DNA of 64,000 nucleotides from Bin87 sp965220105 (GCA_965220105.1 OZ244811.1:3162001-3226000); one strand, 5' to 3'; positions 16,987 to 26,286 are shown, counted from the first letter of the stretch. Numbers and translations: made by a program. The notes: generated by a model not told the origin, from the sequence alone.

Positions 16987-18114
16987 TCAGAGGGTATACA
17001 GGCGGTTGAGAGCTCCGTGGTCGGCCGGGTTCAGGCCACGACCGGCAAAGGCCGGATGGTCGGGGCTGTAGCGGTGGCAGCGGAAGGTGGCGTTGGTGTA
17101 CTCCATACCGCCGGCTCCGCCGGCCGCCTCGCTGTAATGGAAGAACGGATTGATATACTCCCAGACCACCTCGCAGCGGGGAGTCACCTCAAACATCCTG
17201 CCCGGCGCTCCCTCGCAGATTAGCGTGTTGCCGTTGGGCAGACGCTCGGCGCTGCTGATGTTGTAGCTATAGAAGGAGATGGCCGGCGCGCCCTGGTATT
17301 CCCAGTGGATCTCGTTGGTGGCCGGGTCGATCTCGACGATGCGGGAATAGCTGGCCCCTCTCCGGTGGCCGCCGTTGTCGAAAATCAGGACGCGACCGTC
17401 GTCCAGCCAGGTGGGGTGATGCTGGTGGTAAATCTCGCCGGGTCCCCACTTCCACTTGAACGCTCCGGTGTTGCGGTCGACTATCCCCACGGTGCTGGTC
17501 AGGCGGTAGCTGACCAGTAAGTCGCCGTCGGCGGTAACGTTGATGGCGTTGCCGTGAGTCCATTCCCGCCGCGGTTCCAGGGGACAGATGACGTCCTCGT
17601 CCACGTCCAGGTGCTCCCAGGAACGCCACTCGGAAACGGTAACGCCGTCGGACGTTACTTCCCGCACGATGTCGCCCAGCATGCCCAACGCGAAGTCGAC
17701 CTCGAATCCGCCCTGCACCTGCGCCTCCAGGCCGTCGGGCAACGGCTCCCACATCAACAGCAGCGTATTGCCGTTGGGCAGCCGTTCGTAGTCGTGGTGC
17801 AGCATGTTGTCCCGGTAGGCCCACACCAGGTTGCTGTCCCAGTCCAGTTCGATGACGCTGGCCGAAGAGCCGCCAACGGATTGTGCCCCGCCCGCGGTGG
17901 GCGGGAACGTCCGGCAGAGCAGGTTGCCGTTGTCCAGCAGGTAGGCGTAATGGATTCCCTCGTCGGAATGCCAGCGGTGGACCACGTTGCCGCGCATGTC
18001 AATCAGGTAGGCGTCGCGCCCGCCGCGGGTCGTGGAAAACAGGGTGTAGCCCGGATAGCAGGCCGTCGGCGTGTAGTGAATCAGACCTACCGGGTGATGA
18101 ATCGACCAGCCCAT
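16987..18114 (-). CDS. Arylsulfotransferase (ASST)-like beta-propeller protein
   Basis: 375 residues of repeating blade units of the form G-N-x-L, such as LDNGNLLCRTF, LPNGNTLLLMW, DGDLLVSYR and LPNGNTLICEG, with His-containing strands HHDYERLPNGN and HQHHPTWLDDG. This matches the aryl-sulfate sulfotransferase (ASST/PF05935-PF14269) group. True ASSTs transfer sulfate between phenols; whether this one is catalytic cannot be decided. No signal peptide is visible. It lies in opposite orientation between lipoprotein paralogs 2 and 3. Confidence 0.7.
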   Translation of the reverse strand: MGWSIHHPVGLIHYTPTACYPGYTLFSTTRGGRDAYLIDMRGNVVHRWHSDEGIHYAYLLDNGNLLCRTFPPTAGGAQSVGGSSASVIELDWDSNLVWAYRDNMLHHDYERLPNGNTLLLMWEPLPDGLEAQVQGGFEVDFALGMLGDIVREVTSDGVTVSEWRSWEHLDVDEDVICPLEPRREWTHGNAINVTADGDLLVSYRLTSTVGIVDRNTGAFKWKWGPGEIYHQHHPTWLDDGRVLIFDNGGHRRGASYSRIVEIDPATNEIHWEYQGAPAISFYSYNISSAERLPNGNTLICEGAPGRMFEVTPRCEVVWEYINPFFHYSEAAGGAGGMEYTNATFRCHRYSPDHPAFAGRGLNPADHGALNRLYTL

Positions 18115-18211
18115 GAGTGGCCCTCCGCAATGTCAGGATTGGGGCGATTATAGCAAGGTGGCCGGGCGTCCACGGCCCTATCCAGTATCCTGCTATACTG
18201 CGGCGATTTCG

Positions 18212-20602
18212 TTGCGCCTCATCCTCTGGCCCGTATTCCTGGCGTTGGCCCTGCTGGCGCTAGCGTGCCAGACTGAGGCGACGCCGCCCACTCCGACGCC
18301 GGCGGCGACCACACCGCCACCTACCGCCACCGCGCCACCATCGCCTACGGCAACGGTTCCACCGGCCACCGCCACGCCGATTCCTACGCCTACACCCACA
18401 CCGCGCCCAACGGCCACCCCGGTTCCCACACCGACGCCCGTACCGAGTCCGTTGGCTAATCTGGGAGACGGCCCGCTGCTGGAAGAGTCGGATCCGGCGG
18501 CGGCCAGGGCAATCAAGGCGCTACCCTGGATTATGGACGAGCTGGAGCCTGCGGAGGGGGAGGATGTCGAACTGCTCATCGACTTTGCCCTGGCCCATCC
18601 TGACGTGTTCAGCATCCTGGTGAGCAGACCCTGGATCGACGATGGAATCAGCAACGAGGATTCCATAATTAACGATTTGGGGGAAGTGGCGAATTACTCG
18701 CCGGCAGGGGCGGTTGAGACCTTGCAGAGCGGTATCCTGGATACTACGGGCACAACCCGGTTCTTCCTTATCCGGCACTTGAGTATACTGGCGGAAGCCG
18801 ACACGGAAGTTTTCAGGGTGGTTTTGCAACTGCCGTGGCTGCAAGATGGAATCGAGTCGCACCAGCAAACCATCATCCGAGACCTGTCCAGCATTGCGGA
18901 AGCACACCCTGATCACCTGGCCAGCGTCGCCGGACTGCCGACTCTGGCGGCGGGGGATTCGGAAACCGCGCAGATATTTACCGACCTCCGCCGGTTAGCC
19001 AGAAATGAAGAGCGCCTTTTCAGCCGGGCGATGCAGAATGAAACCTTCAGGTCGGCCCTTGCCCGAGACTCTGCCACCGTGGCGGGAAATATCGAAGCCA
19101 TCGCGCGTTTCGTGGACACGCAACCGGAATTGTTCGAGATGGTTTGGACCCTACCCTGGCTGGCCGATGGCCTCGGACCCGGCGAGCGGGATGTTGTCGT
19201 TCAGATTGGGTCTTTGGCCGAACTCGTCCCGGAAAACGCCGGCGCAATCGTAGAACTGCTCAACGTAGCAGCCTTGGGGGCCAGTGAGCGGGCTATCGTC
19301 GCAGACCTGGAGCGGGTGGCAAAGGCGGACCCGGCCCTGGTTGACCTTCTTTTGGCGATGCCGTGGGTAAGCGATGGCCTAGAAGCCGACGATTTGTTCG
19401 TGGTTGCCCGCCTGGCAACCTTCGCAGAACTGGCGCCGGATCACGCCGTGCTAGTAGCGCAGCTACCCTTCCTGGAAACGGCGGAACCTGAGGATGGCGA
19501 ATATCTAGCAACGCTGGAACAAATGGCGAGAACCAACTCAGCCGAGTTCAGAACCATAATGGACGATCCCCACGTAGAGCGGACGACCGAGCGGGACGTT
19601 GGCTACATCGAAAACCGCCTCTACCGGATACGGCGGTATCAGCAAGATGCCAGGTCCAGTACTACTGCTGAGCAGGTTTCCGATCTTGCCTTCCTGGAGA
19701 CTCATGACGCTGTGGACGCGCTCGCCATACAATCAATGCGGCGGCTGGCCCGCAACGGCGAGCTGGCGCCCATCCTGGATCACCCGGCCCTGCAAGACGG
19801 CATCACCGACACCGAGGCCAAGATTGTAACCACGCTGCGGGGCGTGAACAAGTACAAACCTGAGCTGATCGACACGCTGCTCGATCCCGACCAGGTTCTA
19901 ATCGAAGACCGGGTCATCCGGCTGCCCCGGTCCGGCGACGTGCTGCTCACCATCATTCGCACCCGCCCGGGGCGCGCAGAGTCCATGGACCTGCTGGAGC
20001 ACGCGGTGCGAACGGTTGAAGAATTCATGGACGTTCCAATGCCTACGAACTACATCGCTTACCTTTTTGAGGATGCAGTTGGTGACGTCGGCGGGAGAAA
20101 CTTTGGCACTCACATCGCCTCCAAACCTGCTTATGACACCGCCGGGCATCAGCAGGTACGCAATGCAGGGAGGCACATTGCTCACGAAGTAGTGCATTAT
20201 TATTGGAGAGGCGATGAAAACTGGATCGACGAAGGCGGCGCCGATCTCATGTCCATAGTATCCGAAAACGCCCGAGTTAGTAGCCCCATTGAACCTCGTA
20301 GAGACTCCTGCGAAGAATTCCAGAACATCCAGGAGTTGGTACGCTGGGAAGAAAAGGAAGACCCGGACGACGTTCATACTTGCAACTACCGGCTGTGCCA
20401 GCGCTTCTTTCTGGATATGTACCATACCATCGGTGAAGAAGTCTTCCGGCGCGGGATTCGCAACTACTATCTCGGTGAAGCGGAAGGGCTATCGGGCATC
20501 AAAGCCGCCTTCCAGAAAGACGCCACCACAAAGATTTTCAACGACGTGGATACGGTAATCGCCCGCTGGTACTACGGCACGGAACCCCGAAACACGGAGT
20601 GA
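18212..20602 (+). CDS. Secreted lipoprotein metallopeptidase with long helical-repeat array (paralog 3)
   Basis: About 796 residues from a TTG at 18212, which gives the lipoprotein signal RLILWPVFLALALLALAC. The frame stays open upstream to 18113, but that part overlaps the divergent gene. A Thr/Pro stalk is followed by about a dozen ~35-residue helical units marked by PW(I/L/V)xDG motifs. The peptidase domain has HEVVH at about 658-662 and DEGGA with Glu at about 674, keeping the HExxH-x11-E spacing, then the Cys block. Unlike paralogs 1 and 2, it ends soon after the peptidase domain with no C-terminal beta domain. TATACT at 18193-18198 suggests a very short or leaderless mRNA. Confidence 0.7.
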   Translation: MRLILWPVFLALALLALACQTEATPPTPTPAATTPPPTATAPPSPTATVPPATATPIPTPTPTPRPTATPVPTPTPVPSPLANLGDGPLLEESDPAAARAIKALPWIMDELEPAEGEDVELLIDFALAHPDVFSILVSRPWIDDGISNEDSIINDLGEVANYSPAGAVETLQSGILDTTGTTRFFLIRHLSILAEADTEVFRVVLQLPWLQDGIESHQQTIIRDLSSIAEAHPDHLASVAGLPTLAAGDSETAQIFTDLRRLARNEERLFSRAMQNETFRSALARDSATVAGNIEAIARFVDTQPELFEMVWTLPWLADGLGPGERDVVVQIGSLAELVPENAGAIVELLNVAALGASERAIVADLERVAKADPALVDLLLAMPWVSDGLEADDLFVVARLATFAELAPDHAVLVAQLPFLETAEPEDGEYLATLEQMARTNSAEFRTIMDDPHVERTTERDVGYIENRLYRIRRYQQDARSSTTAEQVSDLAFLETHDAVDALAIQSMRRLARNGELAPILDHPALQDGITDTEAKIVTTLRGVNKYKPELIDTLLDPDQVLIEDRVIRLPRSGDVLLTIIRTRPGRAESMDLLEHAVRTVEEFMDVPMPTNYIAYLFEDAVGDVGGRNFGTHIASKPAYDTAGHQQVRNAGRHIAHEVVHYYWRGDENWIDEGGADLMSIVSENARVSSPIEPRRDSCEEFQNIQELVRWEEKEDPDDVHTCNYRLCQRFFLDMYHTIGEEVFRRGIRNYYLGEAEGLSGIKAAFQKDATTKIFNDVDTVIARWYYGTEPRNTE

Positions 20603-20650
20603 TGCGGCAGCCTTATGAGAGCGGGGTAGGCGTCTGTTATCCTGTGCGGC

Positions 20651-21547
20651 GTGTGGATTTTGCTGGCCATTGGCAGCGCCGCCTCCCTGGGTCTGGCGAA
20701 CATTGCCCACAAACGCCTGCTGGACAATTACCTGCCGGGTGTGGGCGTGCTGGGCGCCGGCTCAATCCTGACCCGTCTGACCTGCGCCGTCATTGTGCTG
20801 GCAATCGTCGGGTGGCCAATCCAGGCGCCGACCTGGTCGGTGGTGGTCGGGCTGCTGTCGGGCGTGAGCCTGGGCGCCGGCCTGGCGTTGTTGTATCTGG
20901 GGCTGAAACTGGGCGAAGCGTCACGGGCGGTGGCCGTCAGCCAGACCTACCCCATCCTGGTGGTGCTGCTGGCGCTGGCGTTTCTGGGGGAGACGGTTTC
21001 GCCCGGCCAGTGGGCCGCCATTGCCCTGGTGATATGCGGGGCCGCCCTCATTTCGATTGAGGGTTTTGGACGCCGTCTGTTTCAGCTCACGCCGGGGCTT
21101 ACTGCTCTCGTGGCCAGCTCGGTGGGCCTGGGAGTCGCCTTTTTCCTGGCCGATTTTGCCTTGCATGACCTGACACCCTGGGAGGTATTCGGCTTGCAGG
21201 AGTTGGGGATGGCGCCCGTGTTCGCCCTGTTCGGACGCCCGAGCAACTGGCGGCGACTGTTCCAGGGGTTGCGTTCGCCGGCCGGCTTCTGGACGTTTGT
21301 CGTCGGTGAGGGCATATTGCCCCAGCTGGCGATATTCCTGTTCATCCTGTCGTTCAGCTCCGGCCCGGTGTCACTGGCCGCCGCCGTGCTGGCCACCCGC
21401 CCGTTCTTCGTGTTCGTAGCCGGCACCCTGCTGAGCTGGCGCACCTTGCAGTTGCTCAACGAATCGCTGAGCCCGTCGGCCCTGGCCAGCAAGTCCGCCG
21501 GCATCGGGGCGATTGTAGCCGGCACGACGATGCTGGCGGTGATTTAA
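20651..21547 (+). CDS. EamA/DMT-family membrane transporter
   Basis: 298 residues, GTG start, about ten hydrophobic segments arranged as two five-helix halves typical of the drug/metabolite transporter superfamily. The end of the first half has SQTYPILVVLLALAFLGE, the usual EamA helix-4/5 signature. It sits in the inner membrane. The substrate cannot be inferred. It starts 48 nt after paralog 3 and converges with the plsY-like gene. Confidence 0.85.
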   Translation: MWILLAIGSAASLGLANIAHKRLLDNYLPGVGVLGAGSILTRLTCAVIVLAIVGWPIQAPTWSVVVGLLSGVSLGAGLALLYLGLKLGEASRAVAVSQTYPILVVLLALAFLGETVSPGQWAAIALVICGAALISIEGFGRRLFQLTPGLTALVASSVGLGVAFFLADFALHDLTPWEVFGLQELGMAPVFALFGRPSNWRRLFQGLRSPAGFWTFVVGEGILPQLAIFLFILSFSSGPVSLAAAVLATRPFFVFVAGTLLSWRTLQLLNESLSPSALASKSAGIGAIVAGTTMLAVI

Positions 21548-21560
21548 CCGGGCAGTGGAG

Positions 21561-22223
21561 CTAGGCGGTGGACGTGGATTCAACGGTAGCGCTACGGTAT
21601 TTTACCGTCCAGAAATGAACCGTGCCAACGCCGACAAAAATAGCCAGGCAGTACCAGATTGGTCCCCAGTCAACGTCGAAGAAGGCCTTAGCCACTACCA
21701 CCGACGACAGGTAGATAAACGTCAGGGTTAAGGTGGTGCTGCGGGTCGTTACCAATATAACCATGGCGGGCAGCAGCACCAGCAGGATGGGGCCGGGCAG
21801 CACCGCGCTGGTAACCCCGGCGGCGGTGGCAGCGCCTCGTCCCCCCCGAAACTGCAACCACGCCGGCCAGATTTGCCCGGCTATCGTTGCTACGCCGGCC
21901 AGCATGCCCGGGCCCGAAAGAGCAGCCACGCCACCCAGGAATCCGGTGCCCGCTGACTCCACGTCCGGCGGTTTGAACAGGTAGGCCAGGGCGTTGAACG
22001 CGAGTACGGTCACCACGCCCTTGGCGATATCGGCCACACCGACCGAGATGCCCCAACTCCGGCCACAGATCCGGCTCACGTTGTGGGCGCCGGCGTTACC
22101 GTCGCCGGCGAACCGAATGTCGGTAAATCCCCCTGTAGCTCGCCGCACGGCGAGATACGCAGTGGGGACGCTACCCAACGCGTATCCGATAACCAACGCG
22201 GCGCCGGAAAGCAGCCAGAACAT
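21561..22223 (-). CDS. plsY: Glycerol-3-phosphate acyltransferase PlsY-like (copy 1)
   Basis: Transfers an acyl group from acyl-phosphate to glycerol-3-phosphate, the first step of phospholipid synthesis. The 220-residue membrane protein has the three PlsY motifs: GSVPTAYL near residue 17, GNAGAHNVSR near 42 and FRGGRGAAT near 130. A second PlsY-like protein is encoded at 53399-54130; this copy is shorter and lies outside the der-plsY context. Which copy serves lipid synthesis is not decidable here. Confidence 0.82.
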   Translation of the reverse strand: MFWLLSGAALVIGYALGSVPTAYLAVRRATGGFTDIRFAGDGNAGAHNVSRICGRSWGISVGVADIAKGVVTVLAFNALAYLFKPPDVESAGTGFLGGVAALSGPGMLAGVATIAGQIWPAWLQFRGGRGAATAAGVTSAVLPGPILLVLLPAMVILVTTRSTTLTLTFIYLSSVVVAKAFFDVDWGPIWYCLAIFVGVGTVHFWTVKYRSATVESTSTA

Positions 22224-22263
22224 CGGTCAACTCGGTGGAGGCAAAGCCGGTCGGGAGTCTGCC

Positions 22264-23229
22264 TTATGCGGTGGCCACCCGGGGCTTTACCTGGGTACAC
22301 CAGTGGCGGTACTTGGGATTATTGCCCACCACGATGTCGAAGTACATTCGCTGGATTTCGCCGGAGATGGGACCGGGCTGACCATCGCCGATGGGTCGGC
22401 AATCCAATTCCACCACCGGGGTCAGATGAGCGGCGGTGCCGCTGAGGAACACCTCATCCGCCAGGTAGAGCTCGCTGCGGTCGATGGTTCGCATGTCGAT
22501 GTCCAAACCCATCTCGTTGCGGGCCAACTGCATCACGGTATCGCGTGTGATGCCCCCCAGCACGTTGTCTTCCAGCGGCGGGGTGTACAGCCGCCCTTTC
22601 TTCACCATAAAGATGTTCTCGCCCGAACCCTCGGAGACGTGGCCGTCCTGGTTGAGCAAAATGGCCTCGTCGAAACCGCTGAGGGTGGCTTCGGTCTTGG
22701 CGAGGATGCTGTTGACGTAGATGCCGCAAGCCTTGATGCGGGCGGGGATCATGGGGTCGTCCACCCGTCGCCACGACGACGTACAGCACCGCAACCGGTC
22801 GCTGCCCAGGTAGTTGCCGAACGGCACGGTGATGAGGGTGAAATCGGACGCCAGTTCCTGCAATTTCAGGTTGGCAACCAATTCCTCGCTCTTGTAGGCC
22901 AGCGGTCGGATGTAGATGTCGGTGTCATGGCCGTTGCGCTCCACCAGCTCAACAGTGATGTTGCAAAGGTCGTCGGCAGAATAGGGTATGTCCAGCATCA
23001 GGATGCGACATCCGTCCAGCAGTCGCTCGTAGTGCTCGCGCATGCGGAAGATGTTGATGGCTTCCTGCTCGACGTTCCAGTTGCCGCGGATGCCTTCAAA
23101 TACGCCGGTGCCGTAATGGAGGGCGTGGGTCATTACGCTGACGTTGGCCTCTTTCAGCGGCACAAATTGCCCGCGGAAGAACACTTGAAGCTGATCGGTA
23201 TTGACAGCAGCCTGGCCGTTGGTAGTCAC
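22264..23229 (-). CDS. ilvE: Branched-chain amino acid aminotransferase
   Basis: PLP-dependent class IV aminotransferase that interconverts Leu/Ile/Val and their 2-oxo acids. The 321-residue product has VMTHALHYGTGVFEGIR at the N-terminus, the PLP-binding ILAKTEATLSGFDEAILL with the Schiff-base Lys expected just upstream in the fold, EGSGENIFMVKKG, and the ITRDTVMQLA helix. The GTG at 23229 was chosen because AGGGGG precedes it and a strong promoter lies at 23263-23292. The frame is open further upstream without family similarity. Confidence 0.92.
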   Translation of the reverse strand: MTTNGQAAVNTDQLQVFFRGQFVPLKEANVSVMTHALHYGTGVFEGIRGNWNVEQEAINIFRMREHYERLLDGCRILMLDIPYSADDLCNITVELVERNGHDTDIYIRPLAYKSEELVANLKLQELASDFTLITVPFGNYLGSDRLRCCTSSWRRVDDPMIPARIKACGIYVNSILAKTEATLSGFDEAILLNQDGHVSEGSGENIFMVKKGRLYTPPLEDNVLGGITRDTVMQLARNEMGLDIDMRTIDRSELYLADEVFLSGTAAHLTPVVELDCRPIGDGQPGPISGEIQRMYFDIVVGNNPKYRHWCTQVKPRVATA

Positions 23230-23262
23230 GTAATGCCCCCTGTGCGTACAAAATTCTTCGCC

Positions 23263-23292
23263 ATTATACCGTTCCCTCGCATGTGTTGCCAA
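23263..23292 (-). promoter_or_regulatory. Strong promoter of ilvE
   Basis: On the minus strand, TTGGCA (23287-23292), an 18-nt spacer and a perfect TATAAT (23263-23268), about 34 nt before the GTG at 23229. Confidence 0.65.
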
Positions 23293-23512
23293 TTTGTGAA
23301 CTAATCCCCGCAGGCGTAAGCGGCCCTCACCACCACTGGAAGCGTTCAGCAGGAGGCGCAATATCCCCGCGCGCGCTGGACGGATCCAAAAAATGTCCGA
23401 AAATTGTAGACGCAGAGTAACACGTGGAACCGCTCGCGTTTGCTATAAAAGGGCATCCCGAAAACGGACACGCGTGGCGCATCAACGGCGCCGGTACAGC
23501 GAGGAATACCAA

Positions 23513-24193
23513 ATGCCAGAAGACCGCACCAATGACCTAGCCCAGAGACTGCGCCAGGCGGAGGAAGCCGCGAACTACATGGAGCGGCTGGAATCCCTGG
23601 CGTCCGAGGCGCCGGCCCTGCGGGAGCAGGTGGGCCTGTTGCAACGGATGCAGGAACGCGAAAAACACCGGCAGGACTCGATCGATCGGGCGCACATCGC
23701 CCTGTCTGCGGCAGCCCAGGCCCAGGAGAATCTCCCCAGCCTGATCGCTGACGCCGCCAACCTGGTGGACCAGCTGGCTCGCACGCTGCGTGAGGTGGAT
23801 ACCTTGCGGCGGGAAGCCACGGCCTGTCTTAGCATCGTCGACCGCATGGACTACGAGGACGAGCTTGACCAGGCATTGGAACGGGAAGACGAGGCGCTGG
23901 TCCAGCGCGACGCTCAATCCATCAGGATGATCGTGGCGTCACGCCACGGCAACACCCGCGTCCGCCAAATGATGGACGAATTGACACCAGGTTTCGAGGT
24001 GTTCGCCGGCTGCGACCTGGACGAGGCGCCCACGCGAAGGGAGCTTACCAACCTCATAATGGCCAAATTGGCTACGGAAGCCGAAAGCAACCGGGCGCAA
24101 CAGCAACGCCGGATGCCGCCGCCACCCCCTCCGGTGTTCTCCCAGCCGGAACCGGCAGCGAGCGCCGGCGAGGTCGCCGAAGACCCACAATAA
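23513..24193 (+). CDS. Coiled-coil protein of unknown function
   Basis: 226 residues, largely charged alpha-helix: an N-terminal heptad-rich stretch (LAQRLRQAEEAANYMERLESL), a middle helical domain, and a Pro-rich tail containing six consecutive prolines. No enzymatic motif is recognised and there is no signal or membrane segment, so it is probably cytoplasmic. The ATG at 23513 was chosen because GAGGAA lies seven bases upstream; the open frame continues upstream without features. Confidence 0.6.
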   Translation: MPEDRTNDLAQRLRQAEEAANYMERLESLASEAPALREQVGLLQRMQEREKHRQDSIDRAHIALSAAAQAQENLPSLIADAANLVDQLARTLREVDTLRREATACLSIVDRMDYEDELDQALEREDEALVQRDAQSIRMIVASRHGNTRVRQMMDELTPGFEVFAGCDLDEAPTRRELTNLIMAKLATEAESNRAQQQRRMPPPPPPVFSQPEPAASAGEVAEDPQ

Positions 24194-24215
24194 CCGGAAA
24201 GGTCCAGACAGAAAT

Positions 24216-24289
24216 TGGCACCGGCGGAAGGAATCGAACCCACACCTTCGGTTTTGGAGACCGATGCGCTACCACTACACCACGCCGGT
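24216..24289 (-). tRNA. tRNA-Trp (anticodon CCA)
   Basis: The minus strand folds as a full cloverleaf: acceptor ACCGGCG with CGCCGGT, D-arm GTGTAGTGGTAGCGC, anticodon stem TCGGT/ACCGA around loop CTCCAAA (anticodon CCA), T-loop TTCGATT, and an encoded 3' CCA at 24216-24218. The T-stem has one mismatch. Confidence 0.93.
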
Positions 24290-24300
24290 GCGTGCCATTA

Positions 24301-24329
24301 ATTCTAGCAACCAGCCGAACTTCCCGCAA
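24301..24329 (-). promoter_or_regulatory. Promoter of tRNA-Trp
   Basis: Minus strand TTGCGG (24324-24329), a 17-nt spacer and TAGAAT (24301-24306), 11 nt before the tRNA 5' end. Confidence 0.5.
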
Positions 24330-24335
24330 CCGCCG

Positions 24336-24512
24336 TTATTCCCGCGCTGAGCCCGGCCCGCTGCCATCCCAGAGGTGGGATACCTGCACGCCGGTCGGCG
24401 GCAAGCTGTGGCCCACCGGACGGTTGAGCCAGCCGGACCACAGGTAGACCACGACGAACAGGATCACCAGCGCGACGACCACGCTCAGCGCCAGGCATCC
24501 GTAGCGGGCCAT
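24336..24512 (-). CDS. Small single-pass membrane protein (58 aa)
   Basis: ATG at 24512, stop at 24336-24338. The product starts MARYGCLALSVVVALVILFV and continues hydrophobic to YLWSGW, one transmembrane helix with a short cytoplasmic N-terminus, followed by a polar tail. It lies between the CocE-family gene, which ends upstream at 24535 on the same strand, and tRNA-Trp. The ribosome-binding site is unclear. No family is recognised; support comes from its hydrophobic pattern and its fit in the gap. Confidence 0.45.
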   Translation of the reverse strand: MARYGCLALSVVVALVILFVVVYLWSGWLNRPVGHSLPPTGVQVSHLWDGSGPGSARE

Positions 24513-24534
24513 CGCGGGTGATCAGGCGACCGGG

Positions 24535-26286
24535 CTAGGCCGGGATGATGGGCAGGCGCAGGCGGGAGGGATGCTCGGCGTTATGGCAGATCGTCTGCAC
24601 TGCCGGTACGCTCTCTTTGGACGCCCAGGGGTCGTCGCCGGTGTTGAAGTTGCGGTCGAACCGGGGGAAGTTGCTGCTGCTCACGTCCAGGCGAATGCGA
24701 TGCCCCGCCTTGAATACGTTGCTGGTCGCCACCAGGTCGATGGTGTACTCGTGGACGGCGCCGGGCGTCACGGGGCGCGACTGGTCGGTCCCGTCCCGGT
24801 AGCGCGCCCGAATGATGCCGTCGGTGAGGTTGCGCGCCGCGCCACATGGGTCGACGTCCACCAACTTGGCGGTGAAGTCGGTATCCGCGGCCGAGGTGGC
24901 GGCAAACAGCGTGAGGGTAACCGGGCCGGTCACTTCCACATCCGAGGCCAAGGGAGGCGTGGTGTAGCAGAGCACGTCGGCGCGGGCCTCCAGTTCCTGC
25001 TGGTCGTATGCGCCGCCCGGCACGAAGGAAGGGCCGCAACAGAGCGCCCCGCCCCGGGTGGGTACCGGATCCTGCGGGTTGTACAGGAACACGTCCGGAG
25101 ACTCATTGCCGGGAGCATCGGCGGAAAGACTGCCATCCCCGGATGCGGTATTGGCTTTGCCGTCGCTATGCAAATAGTAGTCGGTGTACCTGGTTCGGGC
25201 CAGCGGCCATTCCTGCTCGTCCCGCCACCTGTTGTCCCCCATAACGAAGATGCGGACGGGGGAATCGGCGTCGGAGCCGTTTTGCTCGCCCTTGAGCCAA
25301 TAATCGAACCAGCGCAACTGTACGCCGTCGGTATCGACGGCGGGGCCCGCTGCGGCAAGACCGAAGAAATAATCGCCCGACGTTTCTGCGAAGGCTCCAT
25401 GATGCCAGGGACCCACGATGAGCCGTTGCCCGCTGCGGGCGGTGGCGTCCTCGGCCTGCTTCCGCATTCCGATGAAGTTGCGAAGCGTGCCCAGCAGGAA
25501 TATGTCATGCCAACCGCCCATATGCAGGGCCGGCGTGGTGACGTGAGTGTAGTGGTCTTCGATGCGCCACCGCTTCCAATATTCATCGCTGGCGGAGTGG
25601 CGAATCCAGTCGTAGAAGTAACCGGCCAGTGGTTCCTTCAGGTGAGGGAGATCCACGATTGGCTGGTGGCGCATGGTGCAATCCAGCTGGTTGAACGCAT
25701 CCAGCAGCGCGGCGCGGGTATCATCAGGCACGTCGTGGCGGCTGCTGATCGCGCCCAGGTTGGCCATGGTCAGTTGGCGCATTGTCCAGGACAACGCAAA
25801 ACCCCAGGCCAACGCGCCCCCTTGATACGTCCAACCTTCATAGTAGTCGGAAGCGGTAATGCCGGGCGCGATGGTGGTCAGATTCGGCGGGTTGGTAATG
25901 GCACAGAGCCATTGGGTGGCGCCCACATAGGAGCGGCCAAACATGCCGGTCTTGCCATTGCTCCAGGGCTGGTCGGCGCACCACTGCACGGTATCGTAAC
26001 CGTCGTCGGGCTCATCCAGGAACGGGTAGAATTCGCCCTCCGAGGTGTAGCGACCGCGGGTATCCTGAATCACCACGGCGTAGCCATGGGAGGCGGCGCG
26101 GATCACGTCCAGGCTGCCGGTGCGGCCATCGGATTTATCGTAGGGGGTTCGTTGCAGCAATACCGGCAACGGATCGGGGGTGTCCGGTCGGTACACGTCA
26201 GCATAAAGTGTGACGCCGTCGCGCATTTGAACCGGCAGGCCAAACTCGCTTCGGATCGCAGTATGGGGTCCCATCGTCTCTGGCAT
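24535..26286 (-). CDS. CocE/NonD family hydrolase (X-Pro dipeptidyl-peptidase S15-like)
   Basis: 583-residue alpha/beta hydrolase. The N-terminal region has MRDGVTLYADVYRP and RTPYDKSDG; DTRGRYTSEGEF gives the oxyanion region; the nucleophile elbow is GMFGRSYVG (Ser in GRSYVG). The C-terminal jelly-roll domain (TPPLASDVEVTGPVTLTL) is typical of CocE. Relatives hydrolyse esters, peptides or acylated antibiotics. No signal peptide is visible. The ATG at 26286 is preceded by GGGAGGTGA; the frame extends further upstream, but that part is unsupported. Confidence 0.9.
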   Translation of the reverse strand: MPETMGPHTAIRSEFGLPVQMRDGVTLYADVYRPDTPDPLPVLLQRTPYDKSDGRTGSLDVIRAASHGYAVVIQDTRGRYTSEGEFYPFLDEPDDGYDTVQWCADQPWSNGKTGMFGRSYVGATQWLCAITNPPNLTTIAPGITASDYYEGWTYQGGALAWGFALSWTMRQLTMANLGAISSRHDVPDDTRAALLDAFNQLDCTMRHQPIVDLPHLKEPLAGYFYDWIRHSASDEYWKRWRIEDHYTHVTTPALHMGGWHDIFLLGTLRNFIGMRKQAEDATARSGQRLIVGPWHHGAFAETSGDYFFGLAAAGPAVDTDGVQLRWFDYWLKGEQNGSDADSPVRIFVMGDNRWRDEQEWPLARTRYTDYYLHSDGKANTASGDGSLSADAPGNESPDVFLYNPQDPVPTRGGALCCGPSFVPGGAYDQQELEARADVLCYTTPPLASDVEVTGPVTLTLFAATSAADTDFTAKLVDVDPCGAARNLTDGIIRARYRDGTDQSRPVTPGAVHEYTIDLVATSNVFKAGHRIRLDVSSSNFPRFDRNFNTGDDPWASKESVPAVQTICHNAEHPSRLRLPIIPA

